A stretch of 64,000 nt of DNA, taken from Ipomoea triloba. Taxonomy: Eukaryota; Streptophyta; Magnoliopsida; Solanales; Convolvulaceae. Every line of letters starts with the position of its first letter. The first letter of the stretch is position 1. The notes under the pieces were generated by a model. It was not told where the DNA came from. It did no database searches and worked only from the letters and a program-made list of their open reading frames with translations. The position numbers and the translations under genes are program-made. Positions 35,007-46,097 of this stretch are shown here, piece by piece. The stretch covers positions 22,948,804 to 23,012,803 of the forward strand of contig NC_044918.1 of the NCBI RefSeq assembly GCF_003576645.1. The letters run 5' to 3'.

Positions 35007-36011
35007 CTAGTTTTATACGTGCATGGCACGAATGGGTTAATGCCCAATGTTTATATTTAAATAAATATTTGAAAGTATATCAATGCAAGATTATATAGGA
35101 GAAGGTTATTTAAGTATTTTCATTGTCAACAAATCCCCCAAGTAGTTAATATGATTGGTTTCAAACTATTCTTTTTTATTTTTTCATGGTATTAAAGAAA
35201 TACAAATGTATCATTTTTTGGTTAATTACTAATTTATTTAATTCAATAAGAGTAAAATAGAGTGATTCCGCTTCAATTTGTTGGGTTATTATTTGAGTAC
35301 TCTTTTTGTCAACCAATCCCCAAGTAGTTAATATAATTAGTTTCAAATTATTTAATTTTTTTTCATAGTATTAATAAAATACTTGGTAAATAAATATATA
35401 ACATTATTTTGTACTATAACTTCGATATTTAATTACAAGATATTGTAAAAATAAGATAATGAACAATGTAATGAATATCAATTGATAAATTTGAATGTAA
35501 AGAATCTTTGCATGAGAGAAAATAAAGACAACATAACTAATGAAATTATTTATCTTATTTAATTAAATTTTTTGATAATGAATAATGTTTTCAAATAAAG
35601 ATATTGTAGACACATAATTCTAAATTAAAGAAACACATATGTATTATTTTTTTGTTGTAGCTACTAATTTATTTAATTTAATAAGAGTAAAATAGAGTGA
35701 GAAACTTAATTATGTCAAATTTGATTGAGATGAGGTTCGAACCTAAGACCTTTCTTATAGAAATTAATGAGTAAGTTAAAAGTTAATGGAATATTAACGG
35801 AGAAGAGAATATTTAACGGAAAACTTAACGGATAATCATAAAAGTAAGGTTAAATTAGGTAATCTATATTAATAATATTAATCTGAATTATCTTAACCAT
35901 CTATTTGATTAAATAATTCATCTGAACCATCCATTTGATTAAATAATTTGACCGTCATTTTTTCTACCCATTTTAGGTCTAACTCTCTTTGGCTCTTATT
36001 AGTATAGTAGA
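35007..36011 (-). mobile_element. Helitron 1 (non-autonomous), about 1 kb
   Basis: On the minus strand it begins TCTACTATACTAATAAGAGC at 36011 and ends with a short hairpin (CGTGCCATGCACG) followed after 7 bases by CTAG at 35010-35007. These are the Helitron hallmarks: 5' TC, a GC-rich subterminal hairpin, and a CTRR 3' end with no target duplication. The base after the 3' end is T, as expected for A|T insertion. There is no coding sequence. The 5' end abuts the 3' end of a second Helitron. Confidence 0.8.
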
Positions 36012-37468
36012 CTAGTTATCACACGCGCGTTGCGCGATTTAACCAATGCCCAATGCGTATTTTTAAATTAGTGTTCCTAAATTAGTTAAAGTATTCATAT
36101 AATAATGAGAGAGAAAAAAATTGTTAAATTAATAAAAATCAAAGAAATAGTCTCAATGCTTATATATTTTAATAAAACATAACGAAATTGTAAATAGCTA
36201 AATTGCAACTAAAATAAGTAGAAACAAATAAACCACTTACATGAGAGCAAATGACGTGTCATCATTGTCACTTGTTTGGACATCGGTCCGACCATTTAAA
36301 ATTCATATGTAATTGTATTTGTGACCAAGTACTTTATAGTTCGTCCGGACAGGTTTGACAATGACGTTTGAGATGATGTACCATTTGTTGGTTTGTAAAG
36401 TGATATCATACATTCCAATGTCATTATCAAACACTATTGATTGAACCCGAGTTCCTTGCATTTAGATATAGCATTTACAATGATGTTGGTGGTGAATGAG
36501 AGCATCTTCATAATAATAATAATACGAATAATGATAAAAATAAAATAATAATAATAATAATAAAGAGAGAAAAATTTTACTATTTACTTACTGTTTCATC
36601 CTCAAGTACGATGAGCATATACTTTTTCTCAAACGTTTCAATAGCGTTTTTTGATTCGTTTTTCTTGATGACATGAACTGTACAACTCCAGCCCACAGTT
36701 TGTGTGTCAATATCAATTAACTTTACTGCATTTGTCATTAATAATATCTCTGTGTCATGGAAAATATGTTCATAAATGATGTTATGAAATAATATAATGA
36801 GAACCACAACATATATAAATTCAAAAACTATAAATTAGGGAGTTAGGAGTAACTAAAATGTGTAGATTATAGAGGAATATAATGAGAACCACAACATTAC
36901 ATACAATGATACAAGTATAGATGAACAAATTATACAATAGATATATTTACATAACGATATTGAAGTTATACTAATTAATGAGTATATACCATCATTGATT
37001 TAAAAAAAATGTAATCATTATGAGTACAAATACAAATAATAGAATTAGCATGATAATATTTTGACAATCATACCTATAGAATGTCAAGTAGATGGTGTGT
37101 TGCAGAATATGTTAGGTTTAGTTTTGGGTGAATACCAGTGAGGAGGGGAGGGGTTTATATACTGTTGTTTTGGGTAGAATAATGGTTTAGTTAGGAATCT
37201 ATACAAAATTGTATTATAGAATATTGCCAATTTGTTTGAAAACTACAATAAAGAAACAAATTGCTTAAAGAATTTAATGTTAAACTTCCGTTATATTTAA
37301 CGGAAAAATTTGGTAAAATTATAAAAGATTAGGATATATTAGGAATTTAATTGGAGGTTGCACAATAAGAAGAACACAGAGTACAATATGTTATAGCAGA
37401 CTATTACACCAACATTTTTTTAGTTCCAGTTAAGGGTCTAACATTATTGACTCTTATTATAAGGTCTT
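36012..37468 (-). mobile_element. Helitron 2 with RPA-like remnant
   Basis: The minus-strand 3' end shows a perfect GC hairpin (CGCGCAACGCGCG) and then CTAG ending at 36012, immediately followed by the TC of Helitron 1. The 5' end is placed at about 37468 because TAATAAGAGTCAATAATG there matches the start of Helitron 1 (TAATAAGAGCCAA); the terminal TC is not clear. It carries an RPA-type OB-fold remnant on the same strand (36303-36807), as plant Helitrons commonly do. No Rep/helicase is present. Confidence 0.75.
36303..36807 (-). pseudogene. RPA1-like OB-fold remnant in Helitron 2
   Basis: Two minus-strand coding blocks are seen. Block 1 (36807 to about 36589) contains VGWSCTVHVIKK and YMLIVLEDET and ends at a GTAAGT donor-like site. 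Block 2 (36461-36303) reads QGTRVQSIVFDNDIGMYD, then WYIISNVIVKPVRTNYK and HKYNYI, with a stop. Together they resemble the first ssDNA-binding OB fold of replication protein A 70-kDa subunits (GTRIQA..F and YxISN..VKP signatures). The joining phase does not work with the visible acceptor, so the gene is probably broken. In plant Helitrons such RPA-like genes are known accessory genes; a host RPA copy is less likely given its position inside the element. Confidence 0.65.
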
Positions 37469-37534
37469 ATATATATATATTATATATATATATAATATAT
37501 ATATAATATTAATAAGGAGAAAGAGAGAGAGAGA
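37469..37534 (+). repeat. (TA)n and (GA)n(G)n tracts
   Basis: A TA-rich array precedes an AGAGAG run ending in GGGGGGGG. Confidence 0.85.
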
Positions 37535-37541
37535 GAGAGGG

Positions 37542-38240
37542 GGGGGGATGGTTCATGTGTGAAGAGTCTCTCAGGTGAAAGATGTGGTGCGATTTAAGTT
37601 TAGATCAACAGCTCAAATCAAGAAAAATTTAAAAAAAAAAAAAAACACACACACACACACTTCTCCTACCATTATTGAACTAATGCACCTTAAGTTTGAA
37701 ACTGGAGGACCTTAAGTGTCATATTGATGCATCTTAAGTGTGAAATTGAAATTGATGCAAGTTAAAGTGTCAAACTGATGCACCTTAAGTGCCAAACTAA
37801 CGCACTTTAAGTGTTGAATTGGCACACCTCAAGTGTTAAAATAACGCACCCTAAGTGCTAAAATGGCACACTTTAAGTGTTGCGCACCTTAAGTGTTAAA
37901 ATGGCACACCTTAAGTATTAAAATAATGCACCATAAGTGTTAAAATATCACACTTTAAGTGTAAAACTTAAGCACCTTAAGTATATAACTTAAGCACCTT
38001 AAGTGTTAAAATGACGCATCTTAAGCTTTGAAAATACGCATCTAAAGCTTTACAATACACCCCTTAAGCTTTTAACAATAAGCAAAATTATCATAATGTC
38101 ATCGCGATTTTTTGTTTTTTTTTTTTAATTTTATTTTATAATTTCTCTTCATTCTAAGCTGTTGATTTTGGCAAAACAAATGGTTATGATTAATCCGCAT
38201 GTTTCACCTAGGAGAGTTTTCGCACCTGATCTCTTGTCTA
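37542..38240. mobile_element. TIR element with TTAAGTGTTAAAATG repeats next to (TA)n
   Basis: The left end TGTGTGAAGAGTCTCTCAGG then TGAAAGATGTGG pairs with the inverted right end GGTGCGAAAACTCTCCTAGG then TGAAACATGCGG. (TA)n lies on both sides. The interior (37670-38070) is about 20 copies of a CACCTTAAGTGTTAAAATGG-type unit. The shared AGGTGAAA core near the end links it to the elements at 25253 and 44824. It is non-coding. Confidence 0.65.
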
Positions 38241-38759
38241 TATATATATATAAGTCTCAATTCACGCTATATAACTTATTTAATTATGTCCTTTTTTTCT
38301 ATAACTTTTTTTTATATATATAAATTATGTTATAAGAGTTGTACTATACAAATTTTTGGACAAAAATATCTCTACCGTTATAACTTTTATTATCTTTTTC
38401 TATTATTATTACCATGCACATGCATACACAAAGATTTTTCTTATATTATGCAATGATAATAATGTATCTAAAGATTATATATTATAGTAATATAGGAGAT
38501 AAGCTTGATTTCATTTAGATTTTAGTTAAATGTTATATTTATATTTAGTAATGTATCATATAAAATATTCTTAATTTAATAATATTAATCCTACCAGAAT
38601 TATTACTCAAATTATCAGCTACACTTTTAATATAATATGAATTTCATAACTATGAATTAAAAAAATTATATACTATTATTTTAAAATTGAGTATTAATAT
38701 TGCGCATATATTTCTACGCATCGCGTATATAAAATACATGTGTGTGTGTATTTGTGTGC

Positions 38760-38760
<1 letters not shown>

Positions 38761-38825
<65 letters not shown>
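38761..38825 (+). repeat. (TA)n microsatellite, about 32 units
   Basis: An uninterrupted TA run, preceded by TGTGTGTG. Confidence 0.95.
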
Positions 38826-38828
<3 letters not shown>

Positions 38829-38842
38829 AGACTATCTTTAAT

Positions 38843-39051
38843 TTATTCATGTAATTTTTTTGGAGAAGGTAAATAGCAAATCGCTTTGTTAGTCCTCAGG
38901 TTCCTACATCTTGCCTGTTCACTCTGTGCACAAGAGGTCTTTAGCGCCTCTAATCTATCAACGTCTTCCAATGACTCCCCTCCCCAGCTGCCGTTCGAGC
39001 AAGACTTTAGAGTGATTGATTGAATCTGAGCTAGTTTCGTGGAGCAATATT
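38843..39051 (-). other. Unassigned ORF-bearing segment
   Basis: This is a GC-richer patch in AT-rich DNA with a minus-strand frame containing CSTKLAQIQSITLKSCSNGS and a Cys-rich end. It is truncated at its start by the MITE at 39061. I do not recognise it; it could be a fragment of a non-LTR element or of a host exon. Confidence 0.3.
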
Positions 39052-39060
39052 CTTTTATTT

Positions 39061-39294
39061 TGAGTTTATTACCCAAATGGTCCCTCGACTATTGAGAAAT
39101 TACCAATTTGGTCCCTTGACTATAGCAAAATTACCAATTTGGTCCTGATTTTAACGGGTTTTTAACTGCAAAATAAACGGAGGACCAAATTGGTTAAAAT
39201 TTTCAAAGTCGAGGGACTTAATTGGGCACAAAAAATTATCGAGGACCAAATTGATAATTTCGCAATAGTCGAGGGACCATTTCGGTAATACACT
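39061..39294. mobile_element. Mutator-type MITE (GGTCCCTCGACTATT family), 234 bp
   Basis: Inverted ends TGAGTTTATTACCCAAATGG and AGTGTATTACCGAAATGG are each followed by TCCCTCGACTATTG. A perfect 9-bp target duplication CTTTTATTT lies at 39052-39060 and 39295-39303. It is the same type as 58190-58898. Confidence 0.9.
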
Positions 39295-39499
39295 CTTTTA
39301 TTTTTAAAAGCGGCCTTATTGTCATATTAGTATATTTGTAATTCCCTACAATTTCTATACATTTCAACAATTCCGATCATCGTCATCATCGTTGTCATCA
39401 TTCTCATCGTCATTATCATTATATTATTATTATTATTATTATTATTATTAAAACAATTGTTGCAAAAGTTAATCAATAAATAAATTACACATGGATAGC

Positions 39500-39657
39500 T
39501 CATCGAACCTGTTAGCTCACACACTTGCTAAAGCACTTGCAAAAGCTGCTGGCTCTGAGTCTAGTTCTCAGTCGTAGGACTCTAATTCCCCCATTTGTAT
39601 TCTTTCTTTTCTAGCTCCTTCGATTTATTAATAGATTCTATTTTTGCTTTCCAAACA
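39500..39657 (+). mobile_element. 5'-truncated LINE 3' end with long target duplication
   Basis: A 22-bp target duplication with one mismatch (39478-39499 and 39658-39679, core AATAAATTACACAT) flanks 158 bp. The inserted part starts in a frame reading SSSNLLAHTLAKALAKAAG.. to a stop, matching the C-terminal RNase H tail of plant L1-type LINEs. A T-rich 3' UTR and a short A-rich end follow. Strong 5' truncation is usual for LINE insertions. Confidence 0.82.
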
Positions 39658-39679
39658 AAATAAATTACACATAGATAGC

Positions 39680-41180
39680 ATTTGTAAATTTTTTAATATT
39701 TTGAAAGTTTGCAAATACTATTTGAATTTTTTTTTTTAAATCACTTGGCTACCATGTCATATTTCAATGAAGGGATTTGCTTGTATAAACATGGTCAGTC
39801 TTATAACTATCATTACAATTTTTCCATACTTTTTAAAAATAAATTATATTGTCATATCACTAGTATTTTTCTCTACATCCATACAATATCAATTTACTCT
39901 CAGTATATAAATTCTAAACTTATTATTTGAAACGATAAAATAATTTTTTTAAAAATAAGTTATATAATACAATTCAATGTTAAAATTGCAAAAGTTGTAA
40001 TTATCAAGCTAATTTTATTATTATTTTCTAATAGAAAATTTGATTTGAAATGTCACAATGGATTTCGAGTGAATTGAAGGAATATATTAAGCCTTAAAGT
40101 GAGAATCAAACTCATGCCATTTATATAATATTTTAGAAATTTAATCATTCTACTATAATACCTTAGATTAATATTTTCTTTATTTCATTGAATTCTAAAT
40201 CATTTGAAAACAAAATTTTAATTTGACTCTTTAAGGTGTCTTTTATTTTATTTATTTAATTAAAAATTTAGAAACAATATAAAAAATTAAATTAATTCTA
40301 ATAACATTACAAACTATTTTTAAAAACTTCCAAACTAATTTTATTCAATTAAACACAATTATAAGATACTTATGAACACAATTATGCAATTGATAGCGAC
40401 CCCTGGGCTTGGGCTTTAAAAAGTTGCCGCACTGCATCCTGGGCTCCTGAAAAACTCCATTCTCAGGCACATTTTGCATTGAAACGTTTCACCCTATTTT
40501 TAACTCGTTGGAGGTTTACCTTGCATTATAAACTCTGATTAAAAATAACATTTAAAATTATGTGCCTGAAGTTAATACATTCTATATTTGCAATTAATCA
40601 TTTTTGTATCTGTAAATAAATTGAAAGTACATAACATATTAACTATAAACAAATAAAATGGTAACTAGAGACACAAATTATTAACTGCAGGTACAAAATA
40701 TGTTAACTGTAAAAACATAAGTACACAATATGTTAACTGCAAATACATATACTCCGTATATTGTTAACATATTATGTGTTTACATTTACTGCGGCCAAAA
40801 CAAGTTGGAGGGACAAAAAAGTTCGCTAAAATAACGGGCCTAGGTTTTACCGCAGGCTAGGCTATTTTGGACCAAGATCAGCAGACCCTGTCCATGATAT
40901 AATTTGCCATTTCTAATTCTTCACCCTTCACTAATGCAGAAGTGAGTCACAATTTAATTTATATTTTCTTCCTTTTCGTCTGCAATAAAATTATACTCCG
41001 TAACTTGTAACATTGTGAGTACAAGTTAATCATTTTCTTTTGCATTGATAGATATCACAATAAAAGTTATCTTATCATGCTGTTTGCTGTTTAGCCCAAC
41101 TAAAACAAATGTAAAGACTGCAAATCCAGTGAAGTGTCCATGAACAGAAGAAGAATAGTGCATAGAACTACATAGTTTAC
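39680..41180. other. AT-rich intergenic sequence downstream of PGL
   Basis: No gene is seen. Around 40620-40790 the phrase ATATGTTAACTGCA(A)ATAC recurs. 40390-40450 and 40830-40890 carry GC-richer GGCCTAGG/GGGCTTGGGC patches that may be ends of an unrecognised repeat. Confidence 0.4.
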
Positions 41181-41209
41181 AGACTGACTACGAGCCTGTC
41201 ATGATTGTC

Positions 41210-41215
41210 TTTATT
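41210..41215 (-). terminator. Poly(A) signal AATAAA of PGL gene
   Basis: AATAAA on the minus strand, about 130 bases beyond the PGL stop codon, is a plausible 3'-end signal. Confidence 0.55.
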
Positions 41216-41347
41216 GCTTGCAAACACGAAGAAAACCATGGCTTCCTCAAAGCATTATTGAGATGACAACAACTAAAGGCTCATCAAGAGAAGTATCAAT
41301 CCTCACTAAGATCAACTCGCATGTTACTACAATCGGTATGCCTAGGC

Positions 41348-43720
41348 TTACAGCTTTGAAGCGGCTCCCTTATCCAAAAACCAAACCAATTCCTTTTCTG
41401 GTGAAACCATTTGCACGGGCAGCGAAATGGGATTTTGACTGCTGCCTAATGCTGTGTACACAGCATCCGCCTTAGATGCGCCCGGTACAACAAGAGCAAT
41501 GTTTGTGGAAGAGTTGATGACAGGGAATGTGAAAGTGATCCTTTCCGGAGGGGGTTTTGGAGAGTCCTTGATGAACGCAACCCACTTCTCTTTCTCTTGG
41601 AGAAGAGGATGCCCGGGAAATAGAGAAGCAACATGCCCATCAGGGCCCATGCCCAAAAGCATTAGGTCAAACTGTGGAAATCCACTTGCCTCAGATGTGC
41701 TTACGATCTTCCGTTCCACCAAATGCTTGAGACAGGTTTCATAATCCTCTGCTGCACCTTCAGCTGACAAGGCATCATTTATGGCGTATACATTACCAGC
41801 AGGAATAGGTACCTGACAACGAAGAGCAAAACATAGTACCCTTTATATTTTACAAACCAACAAACAATTAAAATATAAACAAAAAATAAAGATAAGGATA
41901 AAAATCCTGCAACCTTCAGAAAAAATGCTCAACATATATCATTATTGCATATAGAGTTAATAAATGAACAATGCAGAGTATTGCCATTCAAACAAAAGCA
42001 TCAGACAAAGCTTCAAGAAAAAGAAATATAGAGATTTTTTGACAATAAAGAATGCCATGATCAAAATTAAACAGAGGATCACAATATGTTGGCAGACTAA
42101 TTTGGAACTAAAAATTAACATAGAAATGGTTGATATGAAAGGAACAGATAATGGCAAGGCAACTCATGTCAAAGTAAAAGAACATTATAAAGGCAATCAC
42201 CTAACTCTTCTCCTGCAAAGATATCATTAGTCTACTATGCAATGTTGCTTGTTTAGTTTGTTCTTGTGTGTCATTAGGCAATCTAATGTAGCTTTGTTGA
42301 ACCTTCACTGGACTGGATATCCTAGGGAAATAAGGATCCTTGAATCTTCACTGGAGAGGATATCCTAGGGAACTAAGGATCAAAGACAGTATGTAAATAT
42401 TAAAATACTAGCAATTCTGTAGCAAAGATTCACAGCAAAAACCCTTTGGCATACAGCATAATGGGCAAACTTGAAAGGAATGACAGTATCACAGTAATTC
42501 ATTGCCTCACCTTGTGTTTGATCTCACCTGCATATATGTTCACAACTATGCTTTTTAAGTCTTTAGAATGTCTCAAGTATTGTTTTCGTTAAGTACAATA
42601 TCATGTGTTCTTCGAACATTTATAGACCATACACACTTGTGAGTAAGATTATTTCACAGAGCATTAAAATCTGTTCAAACACACTGCATTTGATTGGGAA
42701 AAATATGATCAGTAGGGGAATGGCTTTGAGAAGGGGCAAATCTACTCACTGGTAAAACCAAAGGGCTATAGGAACCTCATAATCTCAAACCTCTAACAAC
42801 TTACTTCTATAAGCACAATGCAAAGAGTCATCAACATTTAGATGTTATAAGTCTGGCATTGAAAATTTGAAATTATTTTTAACTATATCACTAACCAAAG
42901 CATAAAGAACACTAATATAACAATGGCAGAGTGGCATTAAAATGTTATAGATTTTTCATAGTATCTATCTAGTATCTAGGTACCAAATGCTGGGAAATCA
43001 GAAAAATGGTTCAAGCTTTCCCCATTCCAAGGGGGCACAAATCAGAAAAAATATTATCATCTGCTTGCGAATTGGATGGTTTAATTCACATAGAAACACA
43101 CTCACTAAACCTCAAATTGAATACCTTGGATAGAAACCCATCATAAGCGAGCAAGTAATTGCTATCTGGGTGATCCTTTGGAACCACACGCTCATCCACC
43201 CAGAAAACGTGCCATTTTGACCAGTCTACAGAGTTGATATAAGGAGGCTCCAGCAATTTACTGCAATTCCGGCATAATAAACTCAGATAATTTTAGAAAT
43301 TAGGAAAACTGAAGCACGAATGTGAGCGACGAACTACCTGAGACACTTTATAAGAGACCCACCGGAGACAACGACGGAGAACGAAGCTCTCTCCTTGCAA
43401 ACTTTCTCCGATAAATCGGCAGTGTATTTCGCCACAGAAGCCTTCAGTTCCTCCTCTGAATCGAACACTTCAACTTTCGCTTTCCCCTTCCCAGTCACTG
43501 CTTCCGCCATCGATGCTTTCGCTCGGGATCCAAACACTTTAATATCCTTATCTGTTAAGGACAAGCTTTTCCGCCAAACGGAGCAAGACGGCGGCGTTGC
43601 TGAGACAGAGGCGAAGGTCAACGGAACGGACGGCGATGATCGTCGGAAAGAAGAGAATCCGGTAGGTAAAGTGCGCACGTTAGAAGAAGAGAGCAGACGA
43701 GGTGAGGCGGCGATGTGCAT
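41348..43720 (-). CDS. PGL3: 6-phosphogluconolactonase, plastid/peroxisome type
   Basis: This enzyme hydrolyses 6-phosphogluconolactone to 6-phosphogluconate, step two of the oxidative pentose phosphate pathway. The model has three exons: 43338-43720, 43125-43260 and 41348-41812, with introns of 77 and 1312 bp, all GT..AG and in phase, giving 327 residues. Residues 1 to about 70 are Ser/Arg-rich with few acidic residues, like a chloroplast transit peptide. Family motifs are VVVSGGS (about 116-122), FWVDERVVP, and LGMGPDGHVASLFPG (about 226-240) with the catalytic-region His. The protein ends in SKL, a type 1 peroxisome signal; Arabidopsis PGL3 has the same dual plastid/peroxisome targeting and a similar length. 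The start was chosen as the first Met of the open frame; Met71 is an alternative that would drop the transit peptide. No break was seen. Confidence 0.93.
42303..42382 (-). repeat. Two ~43-bp tandem repeats in PGL intron 2
   Basis: CTTCACTGGA(C/-)..GGATATCCTAGGGAA.TAAGGATC occurs twice in a row. Confidence 0.75.
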
Positions 43721-43736
43721 TGTAGACTCCGCAAGC

Positions 43737-43743
43737 TTTTATA
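43737..43743 (-). promoter_or_regulatory. TATAAAA motif upstream of PGL ATG
   Basis: TATAAAA on the minus strand lies only 16 bases before the chosen ATG. If it were a working TATA box, transcription would start near or inside the first codons, so it may be incidental or may drive a shorter transcript. Confidence 0.3.
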
Positions 43744-43843
43744 CGGAATTGTGGAAAGACCGGTGGCAGATGAGCGTGAAGTAGAGTGGAGACAGAGGTG
43801 TTAGGTGTAGGCAAAATAAAAGTGGTATTGTATATGTACATAA

Positions 43844-43950
43844 ATACATAAAATTTGGTATTGACTACTTGTGGTTCAGTAGTTTGAAAAAATAGTTATG
43901 AATTGATATTGTATTGTATTGTATGAGTCTGTAGTACTCAAAAAATAATA
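43844..43950 (+). mobile_element. Truncated SINE 3' fragment
   Basis: GTGGTTCAGTAGTTTGAAAA.. to GTAGTACTCAAAAAATAA parallels the 3' half of the intact SINE at 20365-20527. The tRNA-like head is absent. Confidence 0.55.
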
Positions 43951-43959
43951 ATACATATT

Positions 43960-44798
43960 TCATATTCGAGTTCAATTTTTTTTAAGCAAAAAAACTAGAC
44001 CATGCTTCAACGTCCGTGCTTGCGATAAGAAGTTGCACTCTGACCCGGAATGAACGGTGGCCGGGTAGGAATTAATCAAATCTGTTGGCGGTTTGTTCGG
44101 ACTTGCTGCTGGCCCATAGTAACTAATCCCGTTGGGTTTTTTGGTTCTGAACTGCTCCCTAGTTTTTGCCATTTGTTGGCCTGCGAGCCGATATATTTTT
44201 TTAGGCCTACGTGCCGCTTTTGGTTTGATGCTGGACTGCTTCTGTTTAATTGTTATGATTTCATCTTGTACGCTGAGTGGCCTATGTGCCTATGTGGTTG
44301 GTTGGCCTGGGTGCCTTGTGTTGTGCTTGGTATGCGTTACAGCTGTTTTGGATGTCATTATAGTCCTCGAAACAGGTGTTATGTTGTCGGATTTGTGGTA
44401 GGACGGCGCATGGTGCTTAGTTGATAAGAATGGTGCTAGTTTTGGTGTGTATGACAACTGTTTAGAGTTTCTATCTTCTTGGATTGTCCTGAAAATAGCT
44501 GTTATGCTGCTGAAATTTCGAGGGTGTACTAGAGGACTTGGGCTGCTCATAAGCTCTGACATCTGCATTTTCAGTTAATTATTTCTTTATTTAGGTTTGG
44601 ACTTTAGTTAGCTTGAGCAGCTTTTACTAATTTTCATTCTTTAGACCTTGGCTAAATATTTGGGCTTGGGTCAATTCTTTGATTTATTTATTCTTTTAGT
44701 AGTAAAGGCCTCTCTTTAGGCCTTGTTTGATTTATAGTCACTTTTGGGTCATCATATGTAAGAATTTATTTTTTGGGTTAATAATAAAGTTCTGATTT
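43960..44798 (+). other. Unassigned sequence with LINE-like 3' end
   Basis: GC is higher than the surroundings to about 44570, with frames on both strands that match nothing I know. The 3' part is T-rich and ends with GGGTTAATAATAAAGTTCTG before (TA)n, the style of a plant LINE 3' end. The call is tentative. Confidence 0.3.
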
Positions 44799-44824
44799 TG
44801 TTATATATATATATATATATATAT
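44799..44824 (+). repeat. (TA)n microsatellite at the MULE left end
   Basis: About 13 TA units directly precede the terminal sequence GGCTTCTGTTCACATGCG. Confidence 0.9.
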
Positions 44825-45475
44825 AGGCTTCTGTTCACATGCGTACTGCACGCTCAGGTAAGAAATAAGAACAAACGCAAGCCGTTGATCATCTTTCATC
44901 CAACGTCAGTAGTTGCTCTGAATTTTTCGCGTCTCGTCAACGGTAAGGGGTTTCTTGTCTTTTTACTTTTTTTCTTAATCTATTATGCTATTGTGATCTA
45001 TCCCGCGCCATTAGTCTGTGTTTTCATTCGCATAACACCTCATGTGATCGCGTAGGTGTCCCAATGCTTCTTTACCAATTTCTTCGTCGAACAACAGGTT
45101 TGAGTTTGTTGATCGCGTAGGAGTTCCCAGTTCTTGTTTTTCAAATTCTTCATCAATTGTTGTTCACTTATACGATCGCAATGGAGTCAGGTATTGTTTG
45201 TGTTTTGAGTCCGTGTATTATATGCATTATTTTCGAACTTGTTGTTGATCTCTATTCCAATATTGGATGCATTTTTGTTATAATTTAGTTGCTTTTGTAA
45301 ATAATTAAGTTATATTTTAATTGCATCTATATTGTGTATTGGATGCACTATGTATACAATTTATATGCACATTGCTTTATAAGTAGGTGCAATGCTTGTT
45401 TAATTGTATATATTTTATCATAGATAACTGGTAAATTTATAATTGCACTAAGTATTTAGTTTTTTTTTTATTCCA

Positions 45476-45611
45476 GGTAGATGTATCTTTGGTTAGTACT
45501 GGTGTACCTTTTATATGATTTACGTGCATACTATGGCTTAAGTATGTAAAATTTAGTTTTTTGTTGATTTCGAGTAGATGCATCTTTGGTTAGTACTGGG
45601 TGCCATGGTTG
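45476..45611 (+). repeat. Tandem ~95-bp repeat in the MULE left part
   Basis: GTAGATG(T/C)ATCTTTGGTTAG followed by TACTGG starts at about 45478 and 45574. The second unit is cut by the MITE and the copia but resumes after each (GTGCACCTTTAATATC.., ACTATGGTTTAAGTA at 51036). Confidence 0.75.
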
Positions 45612-45612
45612 C

Positions 45613-45730
45613 AGTAGGCGCTAGGCGTTAGTCGGGCGGTAGACTACCGCCTAAGCAGTCTAGGCGGCGCCTAGGCGATGACCTATAAAAACAAAAAATT
45701 AATTCATGTGTGTGGGTGTATGTCATATAT

Positions 45731-45780
<50 letters not shown>

Positions 45781-46068
45781 CTTCTCTTACTTATATAAAT
45801 AAATAAATTTAAATATATATAAATATAATAATAAAATTAACAAGGCCGACTCGCTCGAGTTAACTCAGCTAACTCTACCGAGTTGGGCGAGTTAACTCAG
45901 TCAAATTCGGCCCAGTCGGCTGCCAACTCGGCCCAATCGGCCGAGTTAGGCGCTAGGCGGCCGACCACCTAGGCGGACGCCTAGGGAGCAATTCGCCTCG
46001 GTTTAGGAGCGCTTAGCGCCTAGGCGGGTGGCTAGGCGGCCTAGGCGGAGATTTTTACAACAGTAGTG
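45613..46068. mobile_element. Mutator-type MITE with GGCGCCTAGGCGG arms
   Basis: The left end CATGGTTGCAGTAGGCGC pairs with the inverted right end ACTGTTGTAAAAATCTCCGC. The arms are rich in CCTAGGCGG and GAGTTAACTC blocks around an AT-rich core with a (TA)n run at 45723-45779. The 9-bp flanks ACTGGGTGC / AGTGGGTGC differ at one base. The outer element at 61287-62360 has the same ends. Confidence 0.7.
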
Positions 46069-46097
46069 GGTGCACCTTTAATATCATTTACATGCTT

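Noticed and set aside
35725..35750. GGTTCGAACC motif resembling a tRNA B box
   Set aside because: No A box, cloverleaf or terminator is nearby; it is inside Helitron 1.
38199..38456. 85-codon plus frame near a TIR end
   Set aside because: It is AT-rich, begins inside the inverted end and runs into TA repeats; no conserved features.
44050..44424. Overlapping 89-124-codon frames near 44.1-44.4 kb
   Set aside because: There is no domain, no splice context, and open frames on both strands; more likely part of a repeat with a LINE-like end.
44824..44900. Possible Helitron 3' end at the (TA)n border
   Set aside because: The nearby GCGTGC..GTACGC pairing is short and no CTRR end follows; the sequence instead matches the ends of the (TA)n-associated elements.
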